The translations under genes were made by a program, and so were the position numbers. The notes beneath the pieces were generated by a model. The model did not search any database and was not told the origin of the DNA. It saw nothing but the letters and a program-made list of their open reading frames with translations. Shown here in pieces: positions 7,817 to 16,665 of a stretch of DNA of 64,000 bases. Origin of the DNA: Mucilaginibacter dorajii. Its GTDB lineage: Bacteria; Bacteroidota; Bacteroidia; Sphingobacteriales; Sphingobacteriaceae. The stretch is taken from the NCBI RefSeq assembly GCF_024808255.1, contig NZ_JANTYS010000009.1:116815-180814 (forward strand), written 5' to 3'. Numbering within the stretch: the first letter of the stretch is position 1; every line of letters begins with the position of its first letter.

Positions 7817-8344
7817 CTATTCAGACAAATAAACATCCAGCAACCCCTCGGGTAAATCAACATAAATTTCTCCCGCCTCAATATCAATTCCTTTGATGAT
7901 CTCGATGTTTAACGGGAACAGCACATCCTTATTCTGATATTTTACAGTAGCGATCAGCTGTTGTGGGTATTCCTGCACTTCCAGTATTTCGCCAAGCTCG
8001 CCATGAGTTTCGTCGATGGCGATAAAACCTTCAACATCTGCCAGGGTAAATTCTTCTTTTTTCTTTTTGGGCTTTAGTTTATTGGGCAGGTATATATCCT
8101 TGCGCACCAATAAAGCAGCCTTTTCAATGGTATCAACATCCTCCAAAAACAAATAAGCATTGCTTTTTTGCAGGTATTTAATGGATTGCACAAAATAAGG
8201 GATCATTTTGCCGGCCATATCAACAAACAGCGCGTCAAACTTAATGGCATCCAGGTTATCAAAATCTACATAGATCTGCATTTCGCCTTTAAGTCCCTTG
8301 GTTTTCAAAATACTGCCAACCCTAAAGCAATCTTCGGTTTTCAT
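7817..8344 (-). CDS. rimM: Ribosome maturation factor RimM
   Basis: 175 aa, normal length. RimM binds S19 and helps assemble the 30S head. N-terminal RimM barrel: CFRVGSILKTKGLKGEMQIY, and C-terminal PRC barrel: LADVEGFIAIDETHGELGEI to the end with INIEIIKGID-like LNIEIIKGIDIEAGEIYVDL. It lies 130 bases downstream of rpsP in the expected order. A hairpin stands between the two genes and a terminator follows rimM. Confidence 0.97.
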   Translation of the reverse strand: MKTEDCFRVGSILKTKGLKGEMQIYVDFDNLDAIKFDALFVDMAGKMIPYFVQSIKYLQKSNAYLFLEDVDTIEKAALLVRKDIYLPNKLKPKKKKEEFTLADVEGFIAIDETHGELGEILEVQEYPQQLIATVKYQNKDVLFPLNIEIIKGIDIEAGEIYVDLPEGLLDVYLSE

Positions 8345-8364
8345 AAAAAATAGTTATTAAACAA

Positions 8365-8393
8365 CAATGGCGAAGCCGGTAGCTTCGCCATTG
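8365..8393. other. Hairpin between rpsP and rimM
   Basis: Perfect 12-base stem CAATGGCGAAGC (8365-8376) and its complement (8382-8393) with a 5-base loop. There is no strong T run on the minus strand, so it may be an mRNA processing or stability element and not a full terminator. Confidence 0.55.
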
Positions 8394-8474
8394 AAGATCA
8401 TCGAGTGAAAATCAATTACCCTGTATTGCAGCTTTCTTGATTCCTGACTCTTAATTCTTGATTCTTTTAAAGAA

Positions 8475-8999
8475 TTATTCTGCGCTATCAGCGTCAGCTT
8501 CAGCAGCCGGAGCTTCTTCAACTTCAACTTCTTCGGCAACGGGAGCATTTTTAGCAGCAATTGCAGCAGCTTTTTCTTCCTTCTTTTTAGCTTCAGCAGC
8601 CAAAGCAGCTTTACGCGCTTCGTCTTTTGCAGATAATAAGCTGGTTTTTTTGCCGGTGATTTTTCCGTCTTTTAAATCAGTCCATGCAGCAAATTTCTCT
8701 GCAGCTTGTTCTTCAGTTAAAGCACCTTTTTTTACGCCACCTTCTAAGTGTTTTTTGTAAAGCACACCTTTGTATGAAAGGATAGCGCGACAAGTATCGG
8801 TAGGCTGGGCACCTGTGTTAACCCACTCTAAAGTTTTGTCGAAATTAATGTCGATAGTTGCAGGATTGGTGTTTGGGTTGTATGAACCTAAACGCTCAAT
8901 AAAACGACCGTCGCGTGGAGCGCGGGCGTCAGCTACTACGATATAGTAAAAAGGCTTACCTTTTTTACCGTGTCTTTGCAGTCTAATTTTAGTTGCCAT
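8475..8999 (-). CDS. rpsP: 30S ribosomal protein S16
   Basis: 174 aa. The conserved core is the first ~85 residues: [40 protein letters not shown], and [12 protein letters not shown]. The C-terminal half is an Ala/Lys/Glu-rich tail ([14 protein letters not shown], then [19 protein letters not shown]). Such tails are usual for S16 in Bacteroidota and about double the E. coli length. First gene of the ribosomal set; a TAnnTTTG box lies 52-59 bases upstream. Confidence 0.98.
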   Translation of the reverse strand: MATKIRLQRHGKKGKPFYYIVVADARAPRDGRFIERLGSYNPNTNPATIDINFDKTLEWVNTGAQPTDTCRAILSYKGVLYKKHLEGGVKKGALTEEQAAEKFAAWTDLKDGKITGKKTSLLSAKDEARKAALAAEAKKKEEKAAAIAAKNAPVAEEVEVEEAPAAEADADSAE

Positions 9000-9024
9000 T
9001 TGTTTATTTTATGTATTCAACATG

Positions 9025-9058
9025 TCCCCGGAGTCCTTTCTGCGGGGATGCAAAGGTA
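9025..9058 (-). promoter_or_regulatory. rpsP promoter box and leader hairpin
   Basis: TACCTTTG on the minus strand at 9051-9058 fits TAnnTTTG; no clear -33 box at the right distance. The predicted leader begins with a six-base-pair hairpin, TCCCCG (9025-9030) with CGGGGA (9043-9048). Confidence 0.45.
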
Positions 9059-9246
9059 TAAATTATTATTAACAATTTAAAAGCCTTGTAATTAATTATT
9101 TGAAGCCAACACAAATGGCCGCAAATTTCATCGCATTACACGAATTGACATGTGAATTAACTCAAAAAATCAATTCATTATTATCAATACAATTATTTCT
9201 ATAAGCCAATTGTCTATCTCCTTAAAAAGTTGCAACTTAAGCCACC

Positions 9247-9789
9247 ATGAGCATTTACAGAAAACCGCGTATCGCTATTGATATGGATGAGGTATTGGCC
9301 GATACAATTGATAAACTCATTGAGTTATATAAAGAACGCCATCAGCACGAAGTACTATTAACCGATATGCACGGCAAGGAGTTTCGCGAAACCCTGCCAC
9401 TCCATTTGTCAGGCTCGGTAAGACCCTATATTAATGAGCGTGGCTTTTTCAGGGATCTTAAAGTAATGCCCGGAAGCCAGGAGGTGGTAAAAGCGCTTAT
9501 GGAAAATTATGATGTGTACATTGCATCCGCTGCCATGGAGTTTAAATACTCTTTGGAGGATAAACAGGCCTGGCTTGAAGAACACTTCCCTTTTATCTCG
9601 TGGACTAACATTATATTTTGTGGCCATAAAATATTAGATGTCGACATTATGATTGATGATCGTATCAAAAACTTTGTAACCTTTGGCGGGCGTAAGCTGT
9701 TATATACATCGCCGCATAATCTGCTCATTAATGATTTTGAAAGGGTAAATAACTGGCATGATGTAGCCGCCAAATTATTAACCACATAG
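9247..9789 (+). CDS. 5'(3')-deoxyribonucleotidase family protein (NT5C)
   Basis: 180 aa HAD-superfamily phosphatase. Motif I is IAIDMDEVLADT (DxD with nucleophile and acid), the substrate-binding cap contains LPLHLSGSVRPYI and GFFRDLKVMPGS, motif II is the YIASAAM region, and motif III/IV is DVDIMIDDRIKNF. This is the pattern of the NT5C family (PF06941), which dephosphorylates nucleoside monophosphates, but bacterial members are poorly studied. Single gene with about 250 bases of upstream sequence; followed directly by the PAS gene on the same strand (61 bases). Confidence 0.88.
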   Translation: MSIYRKPRIAIDMDEVLADTIDKLIELYKERHQHEVLLTDMHGKEFRETLPLHLSGSVRPYINERGFFRDLKVMPGSQEVVKALMENYDVYIASAAMEFKYSLEDKQAWLEEHFPFISWTNIIFCGHKILDVDIMIDDRIKNFVTFGGRKLLYTSPHNLLINDFERVNNWHDVAAKLLTT

Positions 9790-9850
9790 TTTAAATACTT
9801 TAATATAAATACGTTAACTTTATACTATAAGCCGAGATCCTATTTAAAGT

Positions 9851-11941
9851 ATGCCTAACCATACGTACGCCGCTGTAAATGATTGCATAACTATTTTTGA
9901 TACCGATGAACAAAAGTTCCTGTTCATCAGCCCCGCTATTGTCAATATACTGGGTATTACCGCCAGCCAGCTAAGACAGGATCATTCCCTTTGGCTTGCG
10001 CTTATTGGTAGCGAATGGCGCGAAGAAATAGGTGCAACTATTAAAAACCTGCAGGTAAATGAGTCGGTTGAGTTAAGCTATAAAATTCATATCCCCGGGC
10101 AAACAGCCAAAAATATCATTGATAAAAAAAGCCTGGTTATTGATGGCCTCTCGGGCAATAAGATATTACAGAGCACCATTACCGAAGATAGGCAGGAAAC
10201 CCAGGAAAACATTGAAGAAAGCAGTGTTTTTAGCGATCTGTTTTATAAAAATGCAAACCCGGTTTGGATCACAGATATAGAAACACTGCGCTTTGTAAAG
10301 GTTAACCATACGGCTATTACCAACTACGGCTATACAGAGCAGGAGTTTTTGCTGATGACACTTAACGATATCAGATCGCCGCTGGAAGCGGAAAAACTGG
10401 GCAGCTTTTTACAGGAGCGGGGTAGGTTTTTATTACCCAAAGGCGATTTCAGTAAAGCCGGCACGTGGAAACATCTCAGTAAAAACGGCCATACTATTTT
10501 TGCCGAGATCAACTGGTACCCGGTAAAATATAACAATCGTGCCTGCGTACTTGTAGAAGCGGTTGATGTAACCACCCAGCTTGGTTACCAGGAAGAGGTT
10601 AAACTAAGAGAACAGTTTTTAAGCTCATTAATTGATTCACAAACTAATTTTTTAATAAGGATTGATATAAATGGCCATTTTAGTTTTGCCAACAAGCAGT
10701 TTTTAAGAATCTTTGGTTATACGGCAACCGAACTTATTGGGCAGCATTTTTCAATATGCACTATACCACAAGAGCTGCATCTTTGCAACGAGGCTTTTGA
10801 ACAATGCCTTAGCAACCCCGGCAAAATTGTTAGACTGGTGCATAAAAAGCCCGACATTAATGGCGGAATTCATGATACCGACTGGGAGTTTATCTCCATT
10901 ATTGACGATTGCGGTACGGTATGCGAAATACAAGGCATCGGCCAGGACATTACCAATAAGCTAAAGATTGAAAAAGAGGTTAAAGCTGCATCAGAAAAGC
11001 TGAATGTATTTATTGAAAGTATAACCGATTCATTTTTCATTGTTGATAACGACTGGAAATTTGTAACCGTAAACTCGGCTTTTGAACAAATGACCAACAC
11101 GCCGAGGGAAGAAATGCTGGGCAATGTATTATGGGAGGTTTTCCCCGAGATTATGGATTCGGGCTTTGGCCGGGCCTATTATGAAATAATTGAAAAACGG
11201 CAAAGCGTAAAGTTTACCGAATATTTTGAATTGATAGATAAATGGTTTAGCACATCGGTATACCCATCGGCCGAGGGTATTACCATGTATGTTAAAGATA
11301 TCACTCACGAGCGTCGCGCCCAGGAAGAGGCAAACTGGGCAAAAAACAGTCTTGAGGCGCTCATTAATAATACACATGATCATATTTGGTCTGTTGATAA
11401 AGAGATGCGTTACGTTTATATGAACAACGCCTACATTACCGAAACAACACATTTAACAGGCGTTGAACCCAAAGAAGGGGCATACTCCTACATGCATAAA
11501 GGCTACACACCCCAAATACACCAGGAGTGGAAAATTTATTATCAACAAGCGCTTGATGGCGAGCAATACACCATTATTAATGAAAGTATTGACAGGGAAA
11601 AGAACACACCCCTGTATTTTGAAGTAAGTTTTAACCCGATATATACCCAACAAGGCGAAATTATTGGCGTTGGCTGTTTTGCCCGCGATATTACCCAGCG
11701 ACTTAAAATTGAACAGGAACTGATAGATCAAAATGAACGCCTGCGTAATATTGCCTCACTTAGCTCACATGAAATAAGACGACCGGTGGCCAGCATGATG
11801 GGGCTAATAAGCATTATGGACCGCAATAACTTTTACAATCCCGACAACGAACAGATCATTGAGCACATACTTACGGTAAGCACCGAAATTGATGATGTAA
11901 TAAGGCTTATTGTTGATAATACCTTTACCGGGCAGGTGTAG
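9851..11941 (+). CDS. Multi-PAS sensor with a histidine-phosphotransfer-type C-terminus and no ATPase domain
   Basis: 696 aa, no membrane segment. Five PAS-like units can be seen, starting near residues 5, 130, 252, 383 and 500 (typical lines: NANPVWITDIETLRFVKVNH, SITDSFFIVDNDWKFVTVNS, NTHDHIWSVDKEMRYVYMNN). The last ~70 residues read LRNIASLSSHEIRRPVASMM then two helices to the end, which is the H-box and dimerisation region of a histidine kinase. The N, G1 and G2 boxes of the ATPase are missing and no frame continues them before pfkA. So it either acts as a phosphotransfer/adaptor protein or needs another kinase. Gene ends cleanly with a TAG. Confidence 0.85.
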   Translation: MPNHTYAAVNDCITIFDTDEQKFLFISPAIVNILGITASQLRQDHSLWLALIGSEWREEIGATIKNLQVNESVELSYKIHIPGQTAKNIIDKKSLVIDGLSGNKILQSTITEDRQETQENIEESSVFSDLFYKNANPVWITDIETLRFVKVNHTAITNYGYTEQEFLLMTLNDIRSPLEAEKLGSFLQERGRFLLPKGDFSKAGTWKHLSKNGHTIFAEINWYPVKYNNRACVLVEAVDVTTQLGYQEEVKLREQFLSSLIDSQTNFLIRIDINGHFSFANKQFLRIFGYTATELIGQHFSICTIPQELHLCNEAFEQCLSNPGKIVRLVHKKPDINGGIHDTDWEFISIIDDCGTVCEIQGIGQDITNKLKIEKEVKAASEKLNVFIESITDSFFIVDNDWKFVTVNSAFEQMTNTPREEMLGNVLWEVFPEIMDSGFGRAYYEIIEKRQSVKFTEYFELIDKWFSTSVYPSAEGITMYVKDITHERRAQEEANWAKNSLEALINNTHDHIWSVDKEMRYVYMNNAYITETTHLTGVEPKEGAYSYMHKGYTPQIHQEWKIYYQQALDGEQYTIINESIDREKNTPLYFEVSFNPIYTQQGEIIGVGCFARDITQRLKIEQELIDQNERLRNIASLSSHEIRRPVASMMGLISIMDRNNFYNPDNEQIIEHILTVSTEIDDVIRLIVDNTFTGQV

Positions 11942-11992
11942 GATTTGGACAAAGGAGAAAAGACTACAGGTTTTGGAAGATGCATCTCCGAA

Positions 11993-12025
11993 AGACTTAC
12001 GAAGTTTTAAAAACTTCGTAAGTCT
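11993..12025. terminator. Perfect inverted repeat between converging PAS gene and pfkA
   Basis: Arms AGACTTACGAAGTTT (11993-12007) and its exact complement (12011-12025) with a 3-base loop. It sits between the stops of two converging genes, so a two-way terminator or end-of-gene repeat is likely; the stem is not GC-rich. Confidence 0.55.
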
Positions 12026-12040
12026 GAACTTTCATATTTT

Positions 12041-13018
12041 TTACATCGATAAGATCTCAACCAGCTTTAACAAGTTAGGGTTGATTTCTACATGATGTTT
12101 AATGGCATGTTCAAACGGGGTATAAGCAATTTCGTTATGAATAATGCCTATCATTTCGTTGCGGTGACCATCGCGCAGGGCTTCTACCGCGGCAGCGCCT
12201 ACACGGCTTGCCAGCACCCTATCCATACAGCTTGGCGCGCCACCGCGCTGAATGTGACCTAATATCGAAATACGGGTATCATAATGCGGAAAGCGCTCCT
12301 GAACCAGGCGACCAACTTCAAACGCGCCGCCGGCTTCTTCACCTTCGGCAACAATCACTATTCTTGAGGTTTTATCTTTACGGCCATTTTCAAGGCGGTT
12401 AAACAAGCCATCCATCCCGCCTTTACTTTCCGGTATCAGGATCGCTTCTGCACCTGCCGCTATACCGGTACGCAGGGCGATCAGCCCAGAGTCGCGGCCC
12501 ATTACTTCTACAATAAAAAGCCGGTCATGCGATTCTGCGGTGTCACGTATTTTATCAACAGCTTCAACAACGGTATTAATGGCAGTATCGTAACCAATGG
12601 TGAAATCGGTACCCATTAAATCGTTATCAATGGTACCCGGTAAGCCAATAATTGGCATATCAAATTCGGCACCAAATATTTTTGCTCCGGTAAATGTACC
12701 ATCGCCGCCAATACCCACAAGCGCATCAATGTTATGTTTTTTAAGCTGATCGTATGCTTGTTGGCGCCCTTCCGGCGTGCGAAAATTATCGCAGCGGGCC
12801 GTTTTTAAAATAGTACCTCCACGCTGTATGATGTTTGATACAGATTTGCGGTTCATGGGTATAAAATCGCCCTTGGTCATGCCTTCATAACCGCGGCGAA
12901 TACCTACTACCTCAATACCATAATATATAGCTGTACGTACAACCGCCCTAATGGCAGCATTCATGCCCGGCGAGTCGCCACCTGAAGTATAAAGTCCTAT
13001 TTTTTTAATCTGCGTCAT
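12041..13018 (-). CDS. pfkA: ATP-dependent 6-phosphofructokinase
   Basis: 325 aa, standard length for bacterial PfkA, the committed step of glycolysis (fructose-6-phosphate to fructose-1,6-bisphosphate). Motifs: GLYTSGGDSPGMNAAIR (ATP site), GIGGDGTFTGA, GLPGTIDNDLMGTDFTIGYD with the catalytic Asp, MGRDSGLIAL, and GHIQRGGAPSCMDRVLASR. The GGDGT signature marks the ATP-using type over the pyrophosphate type. Single gene converging on the PAS gene. Confidence 0.98.
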   Translation of the reverse strand: MTQIKKIGLYTSGGDSPGMNAAIRAVVRTAIYYGIEVVGIRRGYEGMTKGDFIPMNRKSVSNIIQRGGTILKTARCDNFRTPEGRQQAYDQLKKHNIDALVGIGGDGTFTGAKIFGAEFDMPIIGLPGTIDNDLMGTDFTIGYDTAINTVVEAVDKIRDTAESHDRLFIVEVMGRDSGLIALRTGIAAGAEAILIPESKGGMDGLFNRLENGRKDKTSRIVIVAEGEEAGGAFEVGRLVQERFPHYDTRISILGHIQRGGAPSCMDRVLASRVGAAAVEALRDGHRNEMIGIIHNEIAYTPFEHAIKHHVEINPNLLKLVEILSM

Positions 13019-13110
13019 TTTTTATGCTGATATGGCTGGCTTAACCCTACCTTAAAAAATTGAATAATTTAATTATTAGTGGCTTAAAAAAACACCCCGT
13101 AACCAAAAAA

Positions 13111-13137
13111 CGCGGCAAACTTTTAAAAGTTGCCGCG
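13111..13137 (-). terminator. Terminator of the dsbD genes
   Basis: CGCGGCAA...TTGCCGCG stem with an AACTTTTAAAAGTT core, followed on the minus strand by TTTTTT. It lies 28-54 bases after the stop of the DsbD gene. Confidence 0.8.
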
Positions 13138-13164
13138 AATTTACGTTTAATTTTTAAACGCGTA

Positions 13165-14907
13165 CTACTTTTTATAAGCCGCTATGCCGCTATCTAAAAA
13201 TTTGATATAAGCCTGAATGTTAAAATCGGCTCCCTTAGGCGGTACCAGCACATTACCATTACTATCTAAAATAACGTAATATGGCTGTGAATTGGTGTTA
13301 AACTTTGTGGTTTCGTAATCGGAGTTTTTAGCCCCAATACCCGTTATCTTTTTAAAGCTAAAAGATGAAGTATAAACTTCAGATGCAGGAAGATCTGTTT
13401 TCTCATCAACATACAGTTCCAACAGCACAAAATCGTTCTGCATCCGTTTACGAACCTCGGGATCGGGCCACACTTCGTTTTCCATTTTACGGCAGTTGGC
13501 GCAATTCCAGCCAGTAAAATCTATTAATATAGGCTTTTTAAGCTCTTTTGATACCTGTAAAGCCTGGTCATAATCATACCATTCATTTAAACCCTGGTGT
13601 TTCCCGCGTGCAAAAATGCTTTCATATTTTTTTTCTTTGATCGATGTTTTTTGTTCGGGTGCCGATGGGCCGCTGCCCATAGACCGGGTAAGGTCAAAAT
13701 CCTGTGTAGCAGGCGGCGGTAAAAATCCACTTATTACTTTAAGTGGTGCCCCCCAAAGGCCAGGAATCATATAAACCGTAAATGCAAAAACTATAATGGC
13801 GATAAAAGTACGCGGCACAGATAGGTAAGGCAAATCGCTGTCATGAGAAAACTTAATTTTTCCGATCAGGTACAAAAAGCCGATTATTCCCAAAGTTATC
13901 CAGATTGATAAAAACACCTCCCTATCAAACCAGTTCCAGTGGTAAGCCAAATCTACATTAGATAAAAACTTGAGCGCGAAGCCCAATTCTAAAAGCCCAA
14001 GCACAACTTTTATACTGTTAAGCCAGCCGCCCGATTTTGGCAAGCTCTTGAGTGCCGACGGAAACAACGCGAATATGGTAAACGGCAAAGCAAGCGCTAA
14101 AGAAAAACCAAACATGCCCATAGCCGGAGCTACCCTATCGCCACTTGTGGCAGATATTACCAGCAAATTACCAATAAGCGGCCCGGTGCAGGAAAATGAC
14201 ACAACCACTAAAGTTGCGGCCATAAAAAATATGCCGGATAAGCCTCCTTTGTCTGAATTGGCATCTAATTTATTAGCCAGCGAACTTGGCAGGGTTATTT
14301 CAAAAGCACCAAGGAATGAAGCGCCGAACACTACCAATAACAAGAAGAAAAACAGGTTGAATATCCCATTGGTAGCTAAATTATTAAGTGCTTCGGGCCC
14401 AAATATGATAGAGATAAGCACACCAAGGGTAACGTAAATAACAATAATAGATAGTCCGTAAATAAACGATTGGGTTATCCCTTTTCTGCGGCTGCCACTT
14501 TTTTTGGTAAAAAAGCTTACCGTTAAAGGAAGTAGCGGATAAATACAAGGCATAAGTACTGCCAGTAAGCCTTGCAGAAAACCCGCTATAAAAATAGCCC
14601 AGATTGATTCTGGATTTCCCTTTAAAGTTGATTTTGAAGCATGATTGGCAATTTTTGCAGCCTGCTCGGTTGCCGCGGCGGCCGAAGCTGCAGCCTGCTT
14701 TGCTTCCAATGCCTTTTTCCTTATAGCGATACTATCGGCGGCGGTCGGGATATCGGTAAACTGCACGTCATTGGCAGATACTGTTGTATCCTTACTTTGC
14801 TTTTGTGCGGCGTAAACAGGCTTTGGGGCGTTAAGGCCAAACACAATAAGTAAGGTTACCACAGCAATTGACGTTGGCAACCAGTTAATCTTGCTAAATA
14901 GTTTCAT
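13165..14907 (-). CDS. DsbD-type thiol:disulfide transporter, membrane and thioredoxin domains
   Basis: 580 aa. A signal-anchor start is followed by a 60-residue Ala-rich linker, an eight-helix DsbD/CcdA membrane domain (about residues 100-390; LMPCIYPLLPLTVSFF and SFSCTGPLIGNLL hold the two membrane cysteines), then a thioredoxin domain from about 440 with the WNCANCRK motif (Cys near 468 and 471). Function: passes electrons from cytoplasmic thioredoxin to periplasmic proteins, for cytochrome c maturation and disulfide repair. The N-terminal periplasmic domain of classical DsbD is absent here and is encoded by the gene just upstream, 19 bases away. Confidence 0.92.
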   Translation of the reverse strand: MKLFSKINWLPTSIAVVTLLIVFGLNAPKPVYAAQKQSKDTTVSANDVQFTDIPTAADSIAIRKKALEAKQAAASAAAATEQAAKIANHASKSTLKGNPESIWAIFIAGFLQGLLAVLMPCIYPLLPLTVSFFTKKSGSRRKGITQSFIYGLSIIVIYVTLGVLISIIFGPEALNNLATNGIFNLFFFLLLVVFGASFLGAFEITLPSSLANKLDANSDKGGLSGIFFMAATLVVVSFSCTGPLIGNLLVISATSGDRVAPAMGMFGFSLALALPFTIFALFPSALKSLPKSGGWLNSIKVVLGLLELGFALKFLSNVDLAYHWNWFDREVFLSIWITLGIIGFLYLIGKIKFSHDSDLPYLSVPRTFIAIIVFAFTVYMIPGLWGAPLKVISGFLPPPATQDFDLTRSMGSGPSAPEQKTSIKEKKYESIFARGKHQGLNEWYDYDQALQVSKELKKPILIDFTGWNCANCRKMENEVWPDPEVRKRMQNDFVLLELYVDEKTDLPASEVYTSSFSFKKITGIGAKNSDYETTKFNTNSQPYYVILDSNGNVLVPPKGADFNIQAYIKFLDSGIAAYKK

Positions 14908-14926
14908 TGATTTTTTCAGCTGTTGA

Positions 14927-15379
14927 TTATTTGCCTAAAGGAATGGTAAAGTCAACATCTTCTGGTGGCAGGCATTTTTTATCGTTACAGGTCATGTAAG
15001 TAAGTTTACCAGTTACGCTGGCTGCCGATGCTGACTTAAGGCTTATCTTTTGCTGAAAAATAACTTCCTTTTCAAAATAAGTAACATTCATATTGAATGA
15101 TTTTTCAAATTTCGACATCGGAGATGGCTCGGTAGTTTTACCTACCGGCGCATAGTCTTTTGATTTGTTAAACTCAAATGATGTTTTTATAGGGCCTCCA
15201 TCGCCAACATTAAGCGAGTAAATATGCCAGCCCGGCTGTATGGTTGCTTTTAAAAACACAATAGCTTCTTTGGCATTTACCTTTTTAGCCGCGTATGACC
15301 ACCTTACCGGTGTTTCAATTTGCGCGTAAGCCCCCGCGCAAATTAGTAGCGCCACCATCATCAACAATAGTTTTTTCAT
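14927..15379 (-). CDS. Separate DsbD N-terminal (nDsbD-like) periplasmic domain
   Basis: 150 aa with a signal peptide (LLLMMVALLICAGAYAQ). The rest matches the immunoglobulin-like alpha domain of DsbD: PVRWSYAAKKVNAKEAIVFL, IQPGWHIYSLNVGDGGPIKT and the redox pair TCNDKKCLPP (Cys131 and Cys136). In E. coli this domain is fused to the membrane part and hands electrons to substrates. Here it is a free protein from the same operon as the membrane and thioredoxin part, so the two together make a DsbD-equivalent. Confidence 0.88.
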   Translation of the reverse strand: MKKLLLMMVALLICAGAYAQIETPVRWSYAAKKVNAKEAIVFLKATIQPGWHIYSLNVGDGGPIKTSFEFNKSKDYAPVGKTTEPSPMSKFEKSFNMNVTYFEKEVIFQQKISLKSASAASVTGKLTYMTCNDKKCLPPEDVDFTIPLGK

Positions 15380-15382
15380 TAG

Positions 15383-16153
15383 TTATTTGTTTAAAAATTC
15401 AATTTGTTTCAAGCTAAACTCCTGCAATTCGTTTTTATTTTCAACTACCAGCAAACCCTCGTCTTTTACATTGATAATGGTTCCGGTAAAAACCTCTCCA
15501 TTCGACTGGAATTGCTTTGCCTCGTTTAGCCAATATAGTCGGCTTAAATAAACATTCCTTACAAAAGAAAAATTACCCGCCTTTAAATTAAGATAGTATC
15601 CTTCTATATACCCGCAAATTTCTAATAATAATGCTCGTAAATCATAATCCTTATGTAATATCTGCTTTACAGAAATGGCGTTGCCAGCCCCCGGTTCAAA
15701 GCGCTCCTGGTTTATGTTAAGCCCTATGCCAATTACGCCATTTTTGATCTTATCACCCTGCAAGTGCGTTTCTATTAAAATACCGCCAAGCTTGTGGTTG
15801 TCATAATAAATATCGTTTGGCCATTTAATTTTTAAATGGTCGCCAAGCAAGGGTTTAAGCGCTTCGTAAACACCTAAACTAACCACCCTTGTTAAGTCAA
15901 ACTGCTGTAAAACAGGCAAAAACGAAGGTGTTAGCAATATGCTAAAAGTAAGGTTTTTGCCCGGTTCACTATGCCATTTGTTTTGTTGCTGGCCCCGGCC
16001 GGCATATTGGCTTTCTGCCATAATGACCGTACCCTCTGGCACTGGCTTGGAATTTGACAGTAATGTTTTAAGGAAAGTATTGGTTGAGTCAACTTCTTTA
16101 ATTGTTACTAAATTTTGACCAACAAATAATCCCGAAAATATGTTATTTTGCAA
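15383..16153 (-). CDS. birA: Biotin--[acetyl-CoA-carboxylase] ligase
   Basis: 256 aa from a TTG start at 16153. A longer open frame to 16357 exists, but it runs over rsfS on the other strand and those extra residues have no family features; the TTG gives the usual start QNNIFSGLFVGQNLVTIKEV. Catalytic motifs: EVDSTNTFLK, ESQYAGRGQQQNKWHSEPGK (biotin-binding GRGR-like loop, here GRGQ), KWPNDIYYDNHKLGGILIE and GIGLNINQ. No N-terminal HTH, so it is a ligase only and not a BirA-type repressor. Three bases separate it from the nDsbD gene. Confidence 0.93.
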   Translation of the reverse strand: MQNNIFSGLFVGQNLVTIKEVDSTNTFLKTLLSNSKPVPEGTVIMAESQYAGRGQQQNKWHSEPGKNLTFSILLTPSFLPVLQQFDLTRVVSLGVYEALKPLLGDHLKIKWPNDIYYDNHKLGGILIETHLQGDKIKNGVIGIGLNINQERFEPGAGNAISVKQILHKDYDLRALLLEICGYIEGYYLNLKAGNFSFVRNVYLSRLYWLNEAKQFQSNGEVFTGTIINVKDEGLLVVENKNELQEFSLKQIEFLNK

Positions 16154-16200
16154 AGTGTAATAATTTTTAACCAAAAAACGTTCAAAACTAATTCTTTTTG

Positions 16201-16575
16201 ATGGTAAAAAGTAAAAAGGTAGGTCAGTCAACCTATATTTCTGAACTGGCAATACATGGTATCCAGGAAAAAAAGGGAAACGATATAGTAAGGTTAGACC
16301 TTCGTAACTTAAATAGTTCGGTAACAGATTACTTTGTGATTTGCCACGCCGATTCATCTACACAAGTAAAAGCCATAGCCAACAGCATTGAAGATGAAAT
16401 TTTTAAAGCAACCCAAACAGAACCATGGCGCAAAGAGGGTTTGGAGTATGGCGAATGGATACTGCTTGATTATGTGGACGTTGTGATTCACGTTTTCCGG
16501 ACAGACAAGCGCGAGTTTTACGGCGTGGAAGAATTATGGGGCGATGCCGAAATTAAAAGTTACAAAAGCGCTTAA
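16201..16575 (+). CDS. rsfS: Ribosomal silencing factor RsfS
   Basis: 124 aa. RsfS binds ribosomal protein L14 and blocks subunit joining in starvation. Family features: DLRNLNSSVTDYFVICHADS, STQVKAIANSIEDEI, and EYGEWILLDYVDVVIHVFRT. ATG at 16201 is chosen over a TTG one codon earlier. It diverges from birA with only 47 bases between starts, and it lies upstream of ftsH, an order seen in other Bacteroidota. Confidence 0.96.
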   Translation: MVKSKKVGQSTYISELAIHGIQEKKGNDIVRLDLRNLNSSVTDYFVICHADSSTQVKAIANSIEDEIFKATQTEPWRKEGLEYGEWILLDYVDVVIHVFRTDKREFYGVEELWGDAEIKSYKSA

Positions 16576-16595
16576 TTGGTAGTCACGTAATGACT

Positions 16596-16648
16596 CATGA
16601 CAGCGTCATGTTAATACCTTGTATTTTAAATTATAGATTGTAAGTTTG
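16596..16648 (+). promoter_or_regulatory. ftsH promoter with upstream palindrome
   Basis: TTG at 16619-16621, 19 bases, TAAGTTTG at 16641-16648; start codon at 16666. A CATGAC-AGC-GTCATG inverted repeat (16596-16610) lies just upstream of the -33 box and could bind a regulator. Confidence 0.65.
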
Positions 16649-16665
16649 AGCACGTAACAACAGAA

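Noticed and set aside
8357..8560. A Leu/Lys-rich frame overlapping the rpsP end
   Set aside because: It is the shifted frame of the Ala/Glu tail of S16.
16154..16357. Longer N-terminus for birA
   Set aside because: It would overlap rsfS on the other strand and the added residues have no family features; the TTG at 16153 gives the normal protein.
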